Source: JBBQZP01 sp038207585
GTDB lineage: Bacteria > Pseudomonadota > Alphaproteobacteria > Rhodobacterales > Rhodobacteraceae
DNA: 64,000 nucleotides
Assembly (NCBI GenBank): GCA_038207585.1
Contig: JBBQZP010000017.1
Span: 22,281-86,280, forward strand
Direction of reading: 5' to 3'
Position numbers and translations under genes: made by a program. Below the pieces are notes generated by a model. The model saw only the letters and a program-made list of their open reading frames with translations. It was not told where the DNA came from and did no database searches. Position 1 is the stretch's first letter; each line of letters begins with the position of its first letter. Positions 18,686-28,040 of the stretch are shown here, piece after piece.

Positions 18686-19123
18686 ATGCAGATGGTTTTG
18701 AAATGTGCGAACCTTTTGCTGCTGGTGCTGTTTCCCATCGCATGGTTCGCGCCGCTGCTGAAGGCGGGCTTGCTGCCCTATTTCAGCCTGTCGGAAATCA
18801 GTGTGATCTCGGGTTTGCAGGCCCTGTGGGAAAAGGATGTGTTTCTGGCGCTGCTGGTCACCATGCTGGCCCTGTTCGCGCCGTATCTTAAAACCATCGG
18901 GCTGGCGCTGTTGCACTTCCGCCTGTTGTCGCCCCGCGTGATGCCTGCGCTGCACATCATGGGCAAGCTGGCGATGGCAGATATTTTCCTGATCGCGATC
19001 TATATTGTCGTCGCCAAGGGCGTGGGGGTCGGGCGGCTGGAAACGGCATGGGGGCTTTATCTGTTCACCGGGTGCATTCTGGCCAGCCTTGTCATCTCGC
19101 ATTTCAGCGACAAGCGGCATTAG
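18686..19123 (+). CDS. PqiA-family (paraquat-inducible protein A) half
   Basis: A 145-residue membrane protein with four hydrophobic segments, beginning LLLLVLFPIAWFAPLLKAGL and including MPALHIMGKLAMADIFLIAIYIV, the signature of one PqiA repeat. Full PqiA has two such repeats, so this is a single-repeat version. PqiA proteins accompany MCE-type lipid transport, which fits the nearby mlaEF genes. The ATG at 18686 has GGAG six bases upstream. Confidence 0.75.
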   Translation: MQMVLKCANLLLLVLFPIAWFAPLLKAGLLPYFSLSEISVISGLQALWEKDVFLALLVTMLALFAPYLKTIGLALLHFRLLSPRVMPALHIMGKLAMADIFLIAIYIVVAKGVGVGRLETAWGLYLFTGCILASLVISHFSDKRH

Positions 19124-19164
19124 GCCGGGGTTGCGCGCGCGCACACCAAAGGGCATCAAGCGTC

Positions 19165-20523
19165 ATGGCCAAAGCACCCCCCGCCTTCACCTGTTCCGCC
19201 TGTGGTGCCGTGCACCGCAAATGGGCGGGCAAATGTGATGCCTGCGGCGCGTGGAACTCGATTGTCGAGGAAGCGCCGTTGTCGGCGGGGCCGAAATCTT
19301 TGAGCGGCAAAGGCCGGACGATTCCCCTGACCGACCTTGCCACCGAAGAGGCGCCGCCGCCCCGCGCAAGCTCGGGAATGGATGAGTTCGACCGCGTGCT
19401 GGGCGGTGGCCTTGTGCCCGCCTCGGCCATTCTGGTGGGCGGCGATCCGGGCATCGGGAAATCGACGCTGCTGTTGCAAGCCACCGCAAGTTTCGCCCGC
19501 AAGGGTATGAAATGCCTTTATATCTCGGGTGAAGAAGCCGCCGCCCAAGTTCGGATGCGCGCGCAGCGCCTTGGCCTTGCCGATGCGCCTGTGTCGCTGG
19601 GGGCTGAGACGAACCTGCGTGATATTCTGACCACGCTTGATGCCGAACGCCCCGGTTTGGCGGTGATCGATTCGATTCAGACAATGTGGCTGGATACCGT
19701 CGACAGCGCGCCGGGGTCGGTCGCACAGGTGCGCGCCTCGGCGCACGAGCTTGTGACCTTTGCAAAACGGCGCGGCGTGTCGGTTGTGCTGGTCGGCCAT
19801 GTGACCAAAGAGGGTCAGATTGCCGGGCCGCGCGTCGTCGAACACATGGTCGATACCGTGCTGTATTTCGAGGGCGAACGCGGGCACCAGTTCCGCATCC
19901 TGCGCGCGGTGAAAAACCGATTTGGTCCGGCCGATGAAATCGGCGTGTTCGAGATGACGGGCGATGGCCTCGCACAAGTCACCAACCCCTCGGCCCTGTT
20001 CCTGTCAGATCGCGGTCAGGCCAGCCCCGGATCAGCCGTCTTTGCAGGCATCGAGGGCACGCGCCCGGTGCTGACCGAAATTCAGGCATTGGTAGCGCCG
20101 TCAAACCTTGGCACCCCGCGCCGCACGGTGGTGGGCATCGACTCGGGCCGCCTGTCCACTATTCTGGCGGTGCTGGAGGCGCGCTGCGGCATACCCTTTG
20201 CGGGTCTTGATGTGTTCCTGAACGTGGCGGGCGGCATGCGGGTTTCCGAACCTGCCGCCGACCTTGCCGTGGCGGCAGCGCTGCTTTCGGCGCGTGAAGA
20301 TGTTGCAATTCCCGCCGATATGGTGCTTTTCGGCGAAATCAGCCTGTCTGGCGCGCTGCGCCCGGTATCTCAGACCGAAAACAGGTTGAAAGAAGCGATG
20401 AAACTTGGTTTCTCACAGGCGGTTGCCCCTGCCGGGTCCAAACTCGGGTCGGCGGTGGGGATCGAGGTCCGGCAGATGCCTGATCTTACCGCCGTCGTGG
20501 GTGAGATGTTCGGAGCCGGCTAA
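19165..20523 (+). CDS. radA: DNA repair protein RadA
   Basis: A 452-residue RadA/Sms protein, a RecA-like branch-migration ATPase in recombination. The N-terminal zinc finger uses C10, C13, C24 and C27 (CSACG...CDACG). Walker A GGDPGIGKS, the RadA-specific KNRFG motif and a C-terminal Lon-type domain (VVGIDSGRLSTILAVLE; LNVAGGMRVSEPAADLAVAAALLSA) follow in order. The start ATG at 19165 is set by the zinc-finger domain. cvpA follows after 19 bases. Confidence 0.96.
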   Translation: MAKAPPAFTCSACGAVHRKWAGKCDACGAWNSIVEEAPLSAGPKSLSGKGRTIPLTDLATEEAPPPRASSGMDEFDRVLGGGLVPASAILVGGDPGIGKSTLLLQATASFARKGMKCLYISGEEAAAQVRMRAQRLGLADAPVSLGAETNLRDILTTLDAERPGLAVIDSIQTMWLDTVDSAPGSVAQVRASAHELVTFAKRRGVSVVLVGHVTKEGQIAGPRVVEHMVDTVLYFEGERGHQFRILRAVKNRFGPADEIGVFEMTGDGLAQVTNPSALFLSDRGQASPGSAVFAGIEGTRPVLTEIQALVAPSNLGTPRRTVVGIDSGRLSTILAVLEARCGIPFAGLDVFLNVAGGMRVSEPAADLAVAAALLSAREDVAIPADMVLFGEISLSGALRPVSQTENRLKEAMKLGFSQAVAPAGSKLGSAVGIEVRQMPDLTAVVGEMFGAG

Positions 20524-20542
20524 GCCCGGAGGAGAGACGCAG

Positions 20543-21199
20543 ATGGACTTTACCCTGATCGACGGCGCAGTGGCGGTGGTGATCGTGCTGTCGGCGATCC
20601 TCGCCTATTCGCGCGGCATCGTGCGCGAGGGGATGGCAATCCTTGGCTGGGTCGGTGCCGCCGTGGTGGCCTATATCTTTGCCGCGCAGGCACAGCCGCT
20701 GGTCAAGGAAATCCCCGTGGTCGGCGCGTATCTTGACAACTGCGAGTTGTCGATCGTCGCCTCGTTCGCCGTGATCTTTGCAATCTGTCTGGTGGTCTTT
20801 GCGCTTTTCACCCCGCTTTTGTCAGGTGCCATCCAACGCACCGCCCTTGGCGGATTGGATCAGGGACTGGGCTTCCTGTTTGGTGCCGTGCGCGGGATCA
20901 TCTTGGTCGGTATTGCCTTCATCGTCTATGACCGCGCGATTGCTGCAAATTCCATTCCGATGGTCGACAATTCGCGTTCGGCCAAGGTGTTCGCCTCGTT
21001 CCAGTCAAAGATTGATGAGACGATCCCGACCGACGCGCCGCAATGGATCGTGTCACGCTATGAACAACTGGTCGGCAATTGCGGCGCGCCTGCAGCCCCC
21101 GTCGACCCGACGCCTGCCCCCGACACAACTGCGCCCGATGCAGCAGCACCCGGAGCAGTGGTGCCCGATGCGACAGCACCTGTGGCACCGGCGAACTGA
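20543..21199 (+). CDS. cvpA: CvpA family protein
   Basis: A 218-residue membrane protein of the CvpA family, which is linked to colicin V production and is usually found next to purF, as here. The N-terminal part has four hydrophobic segments with IVLSAILAYSRGIVREGMAILGW and LGFLFGAVRGIILVGIAFIVYDR. The last 40 residues are a low-complexity Pro/Ala/Asp tail. A strong GGAGGAG precedes the ATG at 20543. Confidence 0.9.
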   Translation: MDFTLIDGAVAVVIVLSAILAYSRGIVREGMAILGWVGAAVVAYIFAAQAQPLVKEIPVVGAYLDNCELSIVASFAVIFAICLVVFALFTPLLSGAIQRTALGGLDQGLGFLFGAVRGIILVGIAFIVYDRAIAANSIPMVDNSRSAKVFASFQSKIDETIPTDAPQWIVSRYEQLVGNCGAPAAPVDPTPAPDTTAPDAAAPGAVVPDATAPVAPAN

Positions 21200-21294
21200 A
21201 AACATGCCATCGCCGCGTGACTCCCACCCGGCGATGGCGTAAACGGCGTCATCGAAGCATCGACATCCCAGCGTCAGACGGAGAGCCACGGCCA

Positions 21295-22755
21295 ATGCGC
21301 CCCTTCCTGAGCAACCCTTTCGACGATGACAAACTGAAAGAAGAATGTGGGATTTTTGGCGTGGTCGGCGTGGCCGATGCGTCGAATTTCGTGGCCCTTG
21401 GGCTGCACGCCCTGCAACATCGCGGGCAGGAGGCGGGTGGAATCGTCAGCCACCACCCCGAGCACGGCTTCAATTCAGCGCGCCGTTTCGGCTATGTGCG
21501 CGACAATTTCACCAATGCAAGCGTGATGGACACCCTGCCCGGCCAGCTTGCCATCGGCCATGTCCGCTATTCCACCGCAGGCTCCAAGGGTGCGACGGCG
21601 ATCCGCGACGTGCAGCCGTTCTTTGGCGAATTCTCGATGGGCGGTGCGGCGATTGCGCACAACGGCAACATCACCAACGCCACCGCCCTGCGCCGCGAAC
21701 TGATCGAGCGTGGATCGATCTTCCAATCCTCGTCCGACAGCGAATGCATCATCCACCTGATGGCACGCTCGATCCAGAAGAACATCCCCGAACGGATGAA
21801 AGACGCGCTGCGCCGGGTTGAGGGCGCGTTTTCCGTGGTCGCCATGACCCGCACCAAATTGATCGGCGTGCGCGACCCGCTGGGCGTGCGCCCGCTGGTG
21901 CTGGGCAAAGTCGGCGACGGCTGGGCGCTCAGCTCTGAAACCTGCGCGCTTGATATCATCGGGGCCGAGTTCATCCGCGAAATCGAACCCGGCGAGATGG
22001 TCGTGATCGAAGGCGGGCAGGTACAATCCTATCACCCGTTTGATAGCAAACCGTCGCGCTTCTGTATCTTTGAGCACGTCTATTTCAGCCGCCCCGACAG
22101 TATTCTGGGCGGCCGCTCGGTCTATGAAACCCGCCGCCAGATCGGCGTGGAACTGGCCCGCGAAGCGCCCGTCGATGCCGATCTTGTCTGCCCGGTGCCC
22201 GACAGCGGCACGCCCGCGGCAATCGGGTTCAGCCAGGAAAGCGGCATCCCCTATGCAATGGGCATCATCCGCAACCAATACATGGGCCGCACCTTCATCG
22301 AGCCCACCGAATCCATCCGCAACATGGGCGTGCGCCTGAAGCTCAACGTCAACCGCGCGCTGATCAAGGGCAAGCGGGTGATTCTGGTCGACGATTCCGT
22401 GGTGCGCGGCACGACCTCGCGCAAGATCAAGGACATGATCCTTGAGGCGGGTGCGGCCGAGGTCCACTTTCGCATCGCATCCCCCCCCACCGCCTGGCCC
22501 TGCTTTTACGGCGTCGATACCCCCGAACGATCAAAACTCCTCGCCGCCAACATGTCGGAAGAGGAAATGCGCGAGTGGATCGGCGTGGATTCCTTGCGCT
22601 TCATCAGCCTCGATGGCCTCTACCGCGCGGCGGGCGAGGCGAACGGGCGCAACCCCAAATCCCCGCAATATTGCGACGCCTGCTTTTCCGGCCAATACCC
22701 GGTGATCCCGTCCGACAAGATCGACGAGGGGTTCGAGATGAAGGCGGCCGAATGA
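21295..22755 (+). CDS. purF: Amidophosphoribosyltransferase
   Basis: This 486-residue enzyme makes 5-phosphoribosylamine from PRPP and glutamine, the first step of purine synthesis. The N-terminal nucleophile is Cys18 in EECGIFG, so a 17-residue propeptide must be cleaved. NH2-terminal glutaminase motifs (HALQHRGQEAGGI; GHVRYSTAG) are present. The PRPP loop VILVDDSVVRGTTSRKI lies in the C-terminal half. The start at 21295 follows a GGAGAG. The stop overlaps the next start. Confidence 0.96.
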   Translation: MRPFLSNPFDDDKLKEECGIFGVVGVADASNFVALGLHALQHRGQEAGGIVSHHPEHGFNSARRFGYVRDNFTNASVMDTLPGQLAIGHVRYSTAGSKGATAIRDVQPFFGEFSMGGAAIAHNGNITNATALRRELIERGSIFQSSSDSECIIHLMARSIQKNIPERMKDALRRVEGAFSVVAMTRTKLIGVRDPLGVRPLVLGKVGDGWALSSETCALDIIGAEFIREIEPGEMVVIEGGQVQSYHPFDSKPSRFCIFEHVYFSRPDSILGGRSVYETRRQIGVELAREAPVDADLVCPVPDSGTPAAIGFSQESGIPYAMGIIRNQYMGRTFIEPTESIRNMGVRLKLNVNRALIKGKRVILVDDSVVRGTTSRKIKDMILEAGAAEVHFRIASPPTAWPCFYGVDTPERSKLLAANMSEEEMREWIGVDSLRFISLDGLYRAAGEANGRNPKSPQYCDACFSGQYPVIPSDKIDEGFEMKAAE

Positions 22756-23129
22756 CGGCAGAGGTCGATGCGTATATCGCAGCCCTGCCCCATGATCAGC
22801 GCACGGCCCTGACCGACCTGCGCGCCCGTCTTCGCCATATCCTGCCGGATCACGTCGAGACCATCAGCTATGCCATGCCCGGCTTTCGCGCCCCCGGCCC
22901 AAAAGGACGCATGGTCGCAGGCTACGCCGCCTTTCGCCACCACCTCGGCCTCTACCCACATTCGGGCAGCGTCATGCCCTTGCTGGTTTCGGAATCCAAA
23001 GGCTTCAGAACCTCAAAAAGTGGCATCCTCTTTACCCCGGCTCACCCCCTTCCCGAACCCCTGATCCGCCGCATCATCGCGCTGCGCCAGGCCGAACTCG
23101 CCGCCCGCTACGGGGCCAGAAAAGCCTGA
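22752..23129 (+). CDS. DUF1801-family protein
   Basis: A 125-residue protein of the DUF1801 (YdhG-like) family. Features are VDAYIAALPHDQRTALTDLRARLRHILPDHVETISYAMPGFR, YAAFRHHLGLYPHSGS and the C-terminal IRRIIALRQAE. It is cytoplasmic; the biochemical role is unknown, and related folds bind small ligands or DNA-damage factors. It is coupled to purF by an ATGA overlap. Confidence 0.8.
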   Translation: MTAEVDAYIAALPHDQRTALTDLRARLRHILPDHVETISYAMPGFRAPGPKGRMVAGYAAFRHHLGLYPHSGSVMPLLVSESKGFRTSKSGILFTPAHPLPEPLIRRIIALRQAELAARYGARKA

Positions 23130-23138
23130 CGCCACGGC

Positions 23139-23162
23139 TTTCATTTTGACCCAAATATCCTC
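23139..23162 (-). repeat. GGATATTT-family intergenic repeat
   Basis: On the minus strand it reads CGAGGATATTTGGGTC-AAAATGAA. It combines the GAGGATATTT start of the 28041 copy with the AAAATGAA end of the 7366, 12133 and 34078 copies. It lies 10 bases after the DUF1801 stop. Confidence 0.5.
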
Positions 23163-23256
23163 GCCGAAGGCCCCGGTCCGCGCGCCCTTGCCAATCCGCG
23201 CCCGAGCCCATATTCCCGCCCCGTATTCCAGCGTCGCAAACCCTGAAAGCCACGCC

Positions 23257-23913
23257 ATGACCCAGAACGTCGCCCTCATAACCGGTGCCTCACGCGGCCT
23301 CGGCGCCGCTTTCGCCGAAGCCTTGGCCCTGCGCGGCTGGCATGTCGTGGCCGTCGCCCGCACCTCCGGCGCGCTGGAAGAGCTTGATGACCGCATCAAG
23401 GCACATAAATCCCCCGGTGCGGGCAGCCTGACGCTGGCCCCGATGGACATCACCAACGACGACGCGATGCGGCATTTGTGCGGTTCGGTGCAGCAGCGGT
23501 GGGGCGGCTGCGCGCTCTGGGTTCACACGGCGGTGCATGCAGCCCCCTTGTCGCCAGCAAGCTTCATCGACACCAAGGATTGGGAAAAATCACTGGCCAC
23601 CAACACGCGAGCGACCGGCATCCTGATCCCGCTGGTGACGCCGCTTCTGGGGCGCGACGGCACTGCGCTGTTTCTGGATGACCCCCGCGCCGGGCAAAAG
23701 TTCTTCGGCGCGTACGGTGCCAGCAAGGCGGCACAGCTGGCGTTGGCGCACAGCTGGGCGGCAGAGACGGTCAACATCGGCCCGAACGTCCGCATTGAAA
23801 CCCCCGCACCGATGCCCACCGCCACCCGTGCGCGGTTTTTCCCGGGCGAAAACCGCAGCACACTCGCCGATCCGCGCGATGAGGCCGCGCGCATTCTCGA
23901 CAGTGTGCTGTGA
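23257..23913 (+). CDS. SDR-family protein with incomplete active site
   Basis: A 218-residue Rossmann-fold protein of the short-chain dehydrogenase/reductase family. The NAD(P)-binding TGASRGLG is at residues 9-16 and the YxxxK pair is in YGASK. The usual Ser about 13 residues before that Tyr is absent (LFLDDPRAGQKFFGAYGASK), and the NAG motif is replaced by HTAVH. It is also shorter than the usual 250 residues. Substrate unknown; it could be a binding or weakly active member. Confidence 0.75.
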   Translation: MTQNVALITGASRGLGAAFAEALALRGWHVVAVARTSGALEELDDRIKAHKSPGAGSLTLAPMDITNDDAMRHLCGSVQQRWGGCALWVHTAVHAAPLSPASFIDTKDWEKSLATNTRATGILIPLVTPLLGRDGTALFLDDPRAGQKFFGAYGASKAAQLALAHSWAAETVNIGPNVRIETPAPMPTATRARFFPGENRSTLADPRDEAARILDSVL

Positions 23914-23929
23914 CCTCGCCACCTGGACC

Positions 23930-23972
23930 AATTTTCTTCGAAGAGAATTGATAAAATTCTTCGAAGAATTTT
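23930..23972. terminator. Double TTCGAA hairpin between convergent genes
   Basis: AATTTTCTTCGAAGAGAATT (23930-23949, imperfect) is followed by the perfect palindrome AAAATTCTTCGAAGAATTTT (23953-23972). It lies between the SDR gene on the plus strand and the dehydrogenase on the minus strand, so it can act as a terminator in both directions. The same type of pair occurs at 30564-30605. Confidence 0.6.
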
Positions 23973-23991
23973 AGGCCGCCAACGGCGGCCG

Positions 23992-24894
23992 CTATTCCAG
24001 CCGCGCCGGAAACCCTGCCGCCCGCAGGTCCGTGCCCAGCACATCCTCCAGCAGCTTCACGATCTGCGTTGATTGTGCCGCCCCGCCATACGCGGCCTTG
24101 CCCTTCACAAACGTCTGGTTGGTCAGCCCCGCCAGATCAAGCGGCACGCCGAATTCGCGCCCGAACCCCATCGCAAAGCCCAGATCCTTCAGCGCCAGAT
24201 CCATGGTAAAGGCAATGTCATAACTGCCGTTCAGCACCAGCTGCCCTTCGGTTTCATGCACGAAGGATGTGCCGGATGAGGCTGCAATCGCCTCCCACGC
24301 GGTTTTCAGATCCAGCCCGCCGCGTTTGGCCAGCATCAGGGCCTCGCCATCGGCCACAAGGTGGATGAAGGCCAGCATATTGGTGATCACCTTGATTACC
24401 GCCGCCGACCCCAAAGGCCCCATGTGGAAAATGCGGTTCCCCATCGCCTGCAAGACGGGCAAGTGCAGGTCGTAAAGATCCCGATCACCGCCCGCCAGCA
24501 CTGTGATTTCGCCGCGCGCCGCCAGATGCACGCCCCCCGTTACCGGCACCTCCAGCAATCGCACGCCCTGTTCGGCGGCAAGGCTGCCCAGCCGCAGGAT
24601 ATCATCGCGCCCCAAAGTCGAGTTCTCCAGCCAATGCGCGCCGGGTTTCATGGCGGGCAATATCTGCGCCAGAACCGCCTCGGAAACGGCGGGCGACGGC
24701 AGACAGGTGATCACATGATCAACCCCACCCGCCAGCGCCGCTGGACTGGGCGCAAGCGTGGCCCCCGCCGCCACATGCCGCGCGGCCAAAGCCGGATCTA
24801 GGTCAAAGACCGTGACCTTGAACCCCGCCTTCAGCAAACTGGCGGCCAGGTGCCCGCCCAGATTGCCCAGCCCGATATAGCCGTAATGCATCAC
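23992..24894 (-). CDS. Beta-hydroxyacid dehydrogenase (3-hydroxyisobutyrate dehydrogenase-like)
   Basis: A 300-residue NAD(P)-dependent oxidoreductase of the beta-HAD superfamily. The Rossmann motif GYIGLGNLGGHLA is at residues 5-17, the substrate-binding EVPVTGG near 115-121, and the catalytic Lys168 in GSAAVIKVITNML. It is the last gene of the minus-strand operon that begins at 33046. It may oxidise or reduce an intermediate from the methylated-amine substrate; the exact hydroxyacid is not readable. Confidence 0.85.
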   Translation of the reverse strand: MMHYGYIGLGNLGGHLAASLLKAGFKVTVFDLDPALAARHVAAGATLAPSPAALAGGVDHVITCLPSPAVSEAVLAQILPAMKPGAHWLENSTLGRDDILRLGSLAAEQGVRLLEVPVTGGVHLAARGEITVLAGGDRDLYDLHLPVLQAMGNRIFHMGPLGSAAVIKVITNMLAFIHLVADGEALMLAKRGGLDLKTAWEAIAASSGTSFVHETEGQLVLNGSYDIAFTMDLALKDLGFAMGFGREFGVPLDLAGLTNQTFVKGKAAYGGAAQSTQIVKLLEDVLGTDLRAAGFPARLE

Positions 24895-24918
24895 GCTCCC
24901 CCAATCACGCCTTGCAGA

Positions 24919-26352
24919 TCACGCCTCGCCGTAACCGACGATGCCCTTGACCTCGCAGAAATCATGGATCGCCCAATCGGCATATTCGCGCCCGTTGCCC
25001 GATTGCTTGTAGCCACCAAAGGGCGCGAACGTGTCCCAGTCGGGGTAGTTCAGGTTCACTGTTCCGGCGCGCAGGCGGCGTGCAATCGGCTTTGCCTCCT
25101 CGACCGGGCCCGCGATATAGGCGGCCAACCCGTAGGGCGTGTCATTCGCAATCTCGACGGCATGATCAATCGAATCGTACGGCAATATCGCCAGCACCGG
25201 CCCGAAAATCTCTTCCTTCGCGATGGTCATGTCATTGGTCATGTTGCCAAAAACCGTCGGGCGCACGAACCAGCCCCGGTTCACGCCCACAGGCCGCCCA
25301 AGGCCGCCGCACACCAGATGCGAGCCTTCGTCGATGCCCTTCTGGATCAGCCCCTGCACCTTGTCGAAATGCATCTTGCTGACCAGCGGGCCCATCGTCG
25401 TGCCCTCATCCATCGGATCGCCCGCCACAACCGCATCCGCCGCAGCTTTTGCATAGCCCAAGGCCTCGTCATGCTGCGCGCGGCTGACCAGCATCCGGGT
25501 CGGCGCATCACACGATTGGCCGGTGTTGGCAAAACAGGCCTCGGCCCCCGCCGTCACCGCCGCTTTCAGATCGGCCGATGCCAGAATGATGTTGGGCGAT
25601 TTGCCGCCCAGTTCCTGCGCCACACGCTTGACGGTCGGTGCCGCCGCCGCAGCCACCGCCGTCCCCGCCCGGGTTGATCCGGTAAAGCTGACCATATCCA
25701 CCTCGGGGTGGCTGGAGATGCGCGCGCCGACCACCGCCCCGGTGCCGTTCACCAGGTTGAACACCCCCGCCGGAACCCCCGCCGCATGGCAAATCTCGGC
25801 AAACAAAAGCCCCGACAGGGGTGCAATTTCCGAAGGCTTTAGCACCATCGTGCAGCCCGCAATCAACGCAGGCGCCACCTTGCACGCAATCTGGTTCATC
25901 GGCCAGTTCCACGGCGTGATCAGCGCGCAGACCCCGATGCCTTCATGCACGATCCGGGTCGTGCCGCGCGAATATTCCCATTTCATCTCTTTCGCGGCCT
26001 TGATCGTGCTCTCGATATGCACCTGGCCCGCCCAGGCCTGCGCGCCGCGTGCCCATTCGATCGGCGCACCCATCTCAAGGCTCATGGCCTGCGCCATTTC
26101 CTCGTAGCGCGCGTTGTATGCGTCGAGCAGCTTTTGCACCAAGGCGATCCGGTCGGCCAAGGGCCAGACGGTATAGGCACCAAACGCCGCCCGCGCCGCC
26201 ATGATGGCCGCATCGGCATCGGCCTCGGACCCCAGAGCGATCTCGCCCAGAATCTCTTCGGTCGCGGGGTTTTCAACGCCCATCCGGTCTTTGCCCTTGG
26301 GGGCAACCCAGGCGCCGTTGATGTAGAATTTCAGTGCGTTGTCCATGACCAT
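24919..26352 (-). CDS. Aldehyde dehydrogenase (NAD(P)-dependent)
   Basis: A 477-residue aldehyde dehydrogenase. The catalytic Cys281 lies in NTGQSCDAPTR, the general-base Glu (about residue 247) in QELGGKSPNI, with the Asn motif TPWNWPMNQ and cofactor motif SFTGSTRAG. GAGGAT lies about six bases before the ATG at 26352. The context (methyltransferase and DMGDH-like genes upstream, hydroxyacid dehydrogenase downstream) suggests it oxidises an aldehyde released from a methylated-amine or betaine substrate. Confidence 0.9.
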   Translation of the reverse strand: MVMDNALKFYINGAWVAPKGKDRMGVENPATEEILGEIALGSEADADAAIMAARAAFGAYTVWPLADRIALVQKLLDAYNARYEEMAQAMSLEMGAPIEWARGAQAWAGQVHIESTIKAAKEMKWEYSRGTTRIVHEGIGVCALITPWNWPMNQIACKVAPALIAGCTMVLKPSEIAPLSGLLFAEICHAAGVPAGVFNLVNGTGAVVGARISSHPEVDMVSFTGSTRAGTAVAAAAAPTVKRVAQELGGKSPNIILASADLKAAVTAGAEACFANTGQSCDAPTRMLVSRAQHDEALGYAKAAADAVVAGDPMDEGTTMGPLVSKMHFDKVQGLIQKGIDEGSHLVCGGLGRPVGVNRGWFVRPTVFGNMTNDMTIAKEEIFGPVLAILPYDSIDHAVEIANDTPYGLAAYIAGPVEEAKPIARRLRAGTVNLNYPDWDTFAPFGGYKQSGNGREYADWAIHDFCEVKGIVGYGEA

Positions 26353-26475
26353 GGCCGTATCCTCATCTGTCAGATTTCCGGGCCGGTTCGACCCTCATTG
26401 CCGGGCAGTGTGAAACCCGCCCGGGCGTTTGGCAAGCCTGCCCGCGCCGCACCCCGTATTGGCACCGACGCAGGC

Positions 26476-28029
26476 TCAATGGAAATAGATGTTCCACGTC
26501 TTGCGGATGGCCGCGTCGATCTCGGGGGCGATCTGACTGCCCGCCTTGGCCAGCAATTCGTTCTTGCGCGCAATCGCACGGTCCAGCAGCATGGGCCGCC
26601 CGGCCTCGACCCATTCCTTGGGGCTCATCCGGTTGCCGACGGTGGGATAGATGTATTCCGTCTGCATCAGCGCAAGGGTCTGATCCGACCCCAGATAATG
26701 CCCCGGCCCGCCCAGACAAACCGCCTTCATCGCCTCGATGCTGGTGCTGTCTTCGGTCACATCAATGCCGCGCACCGTGCGCATGACCTGCCCCAGAATG
26801 TCATCGCCCAGAACAAGGCTCTCCAGACAGAACCCCAGCAAGGATGCATGCATCCCCACCGCCTCATACACCATGTTCAGCCCCGACAGACCGGCCAGCG
26901 TGTTGGTGATCGCCTGCTCCCATCCCGCCTGCATGTCGGGCAGTTTGGAATCGCTGATCCCCGCCGCAGCGCCCCCCGGCAGGTCGTAAAACCGGTGCAT
27001 CTGCGCGCAACCGGCGGTCAGCAAGGCCTGCTCGGCACTGCCCCCCGACATGGCGCCCGTGCGCAGGTCCGAAACAAACGGCCATGTCCCGAAAATGCAC
27101 GGCGCACCGGGCTGAATCGCATTGGCGTAAACCACGCCCGCCAGACATTCCGCCATCGCCTGCACAATCGCCAGCGCAATGGGCGCGGGCGCCGTCGCCC
27201 CGGCCTGCCCCGCGCTCAGCAAAAGCATCGGCATGCCGGCACGAATACACGCCTCCATCGTGATGCAGCTTTCCTCGGCGAATTTCATTGGCGGAACAAC
27301 GAAGCAATTGGAGTTTGACACGAAAGGCCGATCCCGCCACGCCTTCTCACCCCCCGCCACCATATGCAGCATGTCAAAACAGGCCTTCACATGCGACGGA
27401 TCACTGATCGACGTGCCGACATGCTTTGTCGTGCCCGCAAGGCAGGCATAAAGCGTGTTCAGATCCATCTCCTGATTGTCCAGCACATCGCGGCAGACCA
27501 TGGCGCGCTGAAAGAAATGCACGTTATCAAGGTTGTGCGTGATACGCGCGGCATCGTAAAGATCCTGCGCGGTGCTGTCGCGGTAGGTGTTGGTTTCCAG
27601 ATCAACGATATGCACCGCCGCCCCGGCCGTGCCGAAATGCACGTTCGTCCCGGTCAGATGCAGATCATATTTCTCATCCCGCGCGTGCAGCGTGATGTCA
27701 CGCGCAGCAATCGCCAGCATGTCCTCGACCAACGCCCGAGGGAACCGGATGCGCCCGTCATCGCCCTGAACCGCCCCCGCACCGGTCAAAAGTTCCACGC
27801 CCGAGGCCGGAGCTTGGCTCAGCCCGATCACCTCAAGTGCCTCAAGCGCCGAAGCATGGATCTTCGCAATCCCCGCATCATCCAAGGGTTTGAACTTGCC
27901 CCCGGGCATGCCCGCCCGCACCGGGCGCAGATTGTCCGCCAAAGGGGCCGAGCGCACCGCCACCCGGTTCGCCCGCCCGCCTGTGCGCCGCGCCCGTGTG
28001 GGCTCACAAACCTCGCCAATATCGCTCAT
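26476..28029 (-). CDS. Trimethylamine methyltransferase family (MttB-like, non-pyrrolysine)
   Basis: A 517-residue MttB-family protein. MttB relatives move a methyl group from a methylated amine to a corrinoid protein. This copy has no in-frame amber codon, so it lacks pyrrolysine and belongs with members such as the glycine-betaine methyltransferase MtgB. Characteristic stretches are NVHFFQRAMVCRD, GTTKHVGTSISDP, PGGAAAGISDSKLPDMQAGWE and MQTEYIYPTVGNR. The ATG at 28029 has AAGGGG upstream. No corrinoid protein gene is seen beside it. The two DMGDH-like genes upstream could take further methyl groups to tetrahydrofolate. Confidence 0.85.
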   Translation of the reverse strand: MSDIGEVCEPTRARRTGGRANRVAVRSAPLADNLRPVRAGMPGGKFKPLDDAGIAKIHASALEALEVIGLSQAPASGVELLTGAGAVQGDDGRIRFPRALVEDMLAIAARDITLHARDEKYDLHLTGTNVHFGTAGAAVHIVDLETNTYRDSTAQDLYDAARITHNLDNVHFFQRAMVCRDVLDNQEMDLNTLYACLAGTTKHVGTSISDPSHVKACFDMLHMVAGGEKAWRDRPFVSNSNCFVVPPMKFAEESCITMEACIRAGMPMLLLSAGQAGATAPAPIALAIVQAMAECLAGVVYANAIQPGAPCIFGTWPFVSDLRTGAMSGGSAEQALLTAGCAQMHRFYDLPGGAAAGISDSKLPDMQAGWEQAITNTLAGLSGLNMVYEAVGMHASLLGFCLESLVLGDDILGQVMRTVRGIDVTEDSTSIEAMKAVCLGGPGHYLGSDQTLALMQTEYIYPTVGNRMSPKEWVEAGRPMLLDRAIARKNELLAKAGSQIAPEIDAAIRKTWNIYFH

Positions 28030-28040
28030 CCGAAAGCCCC

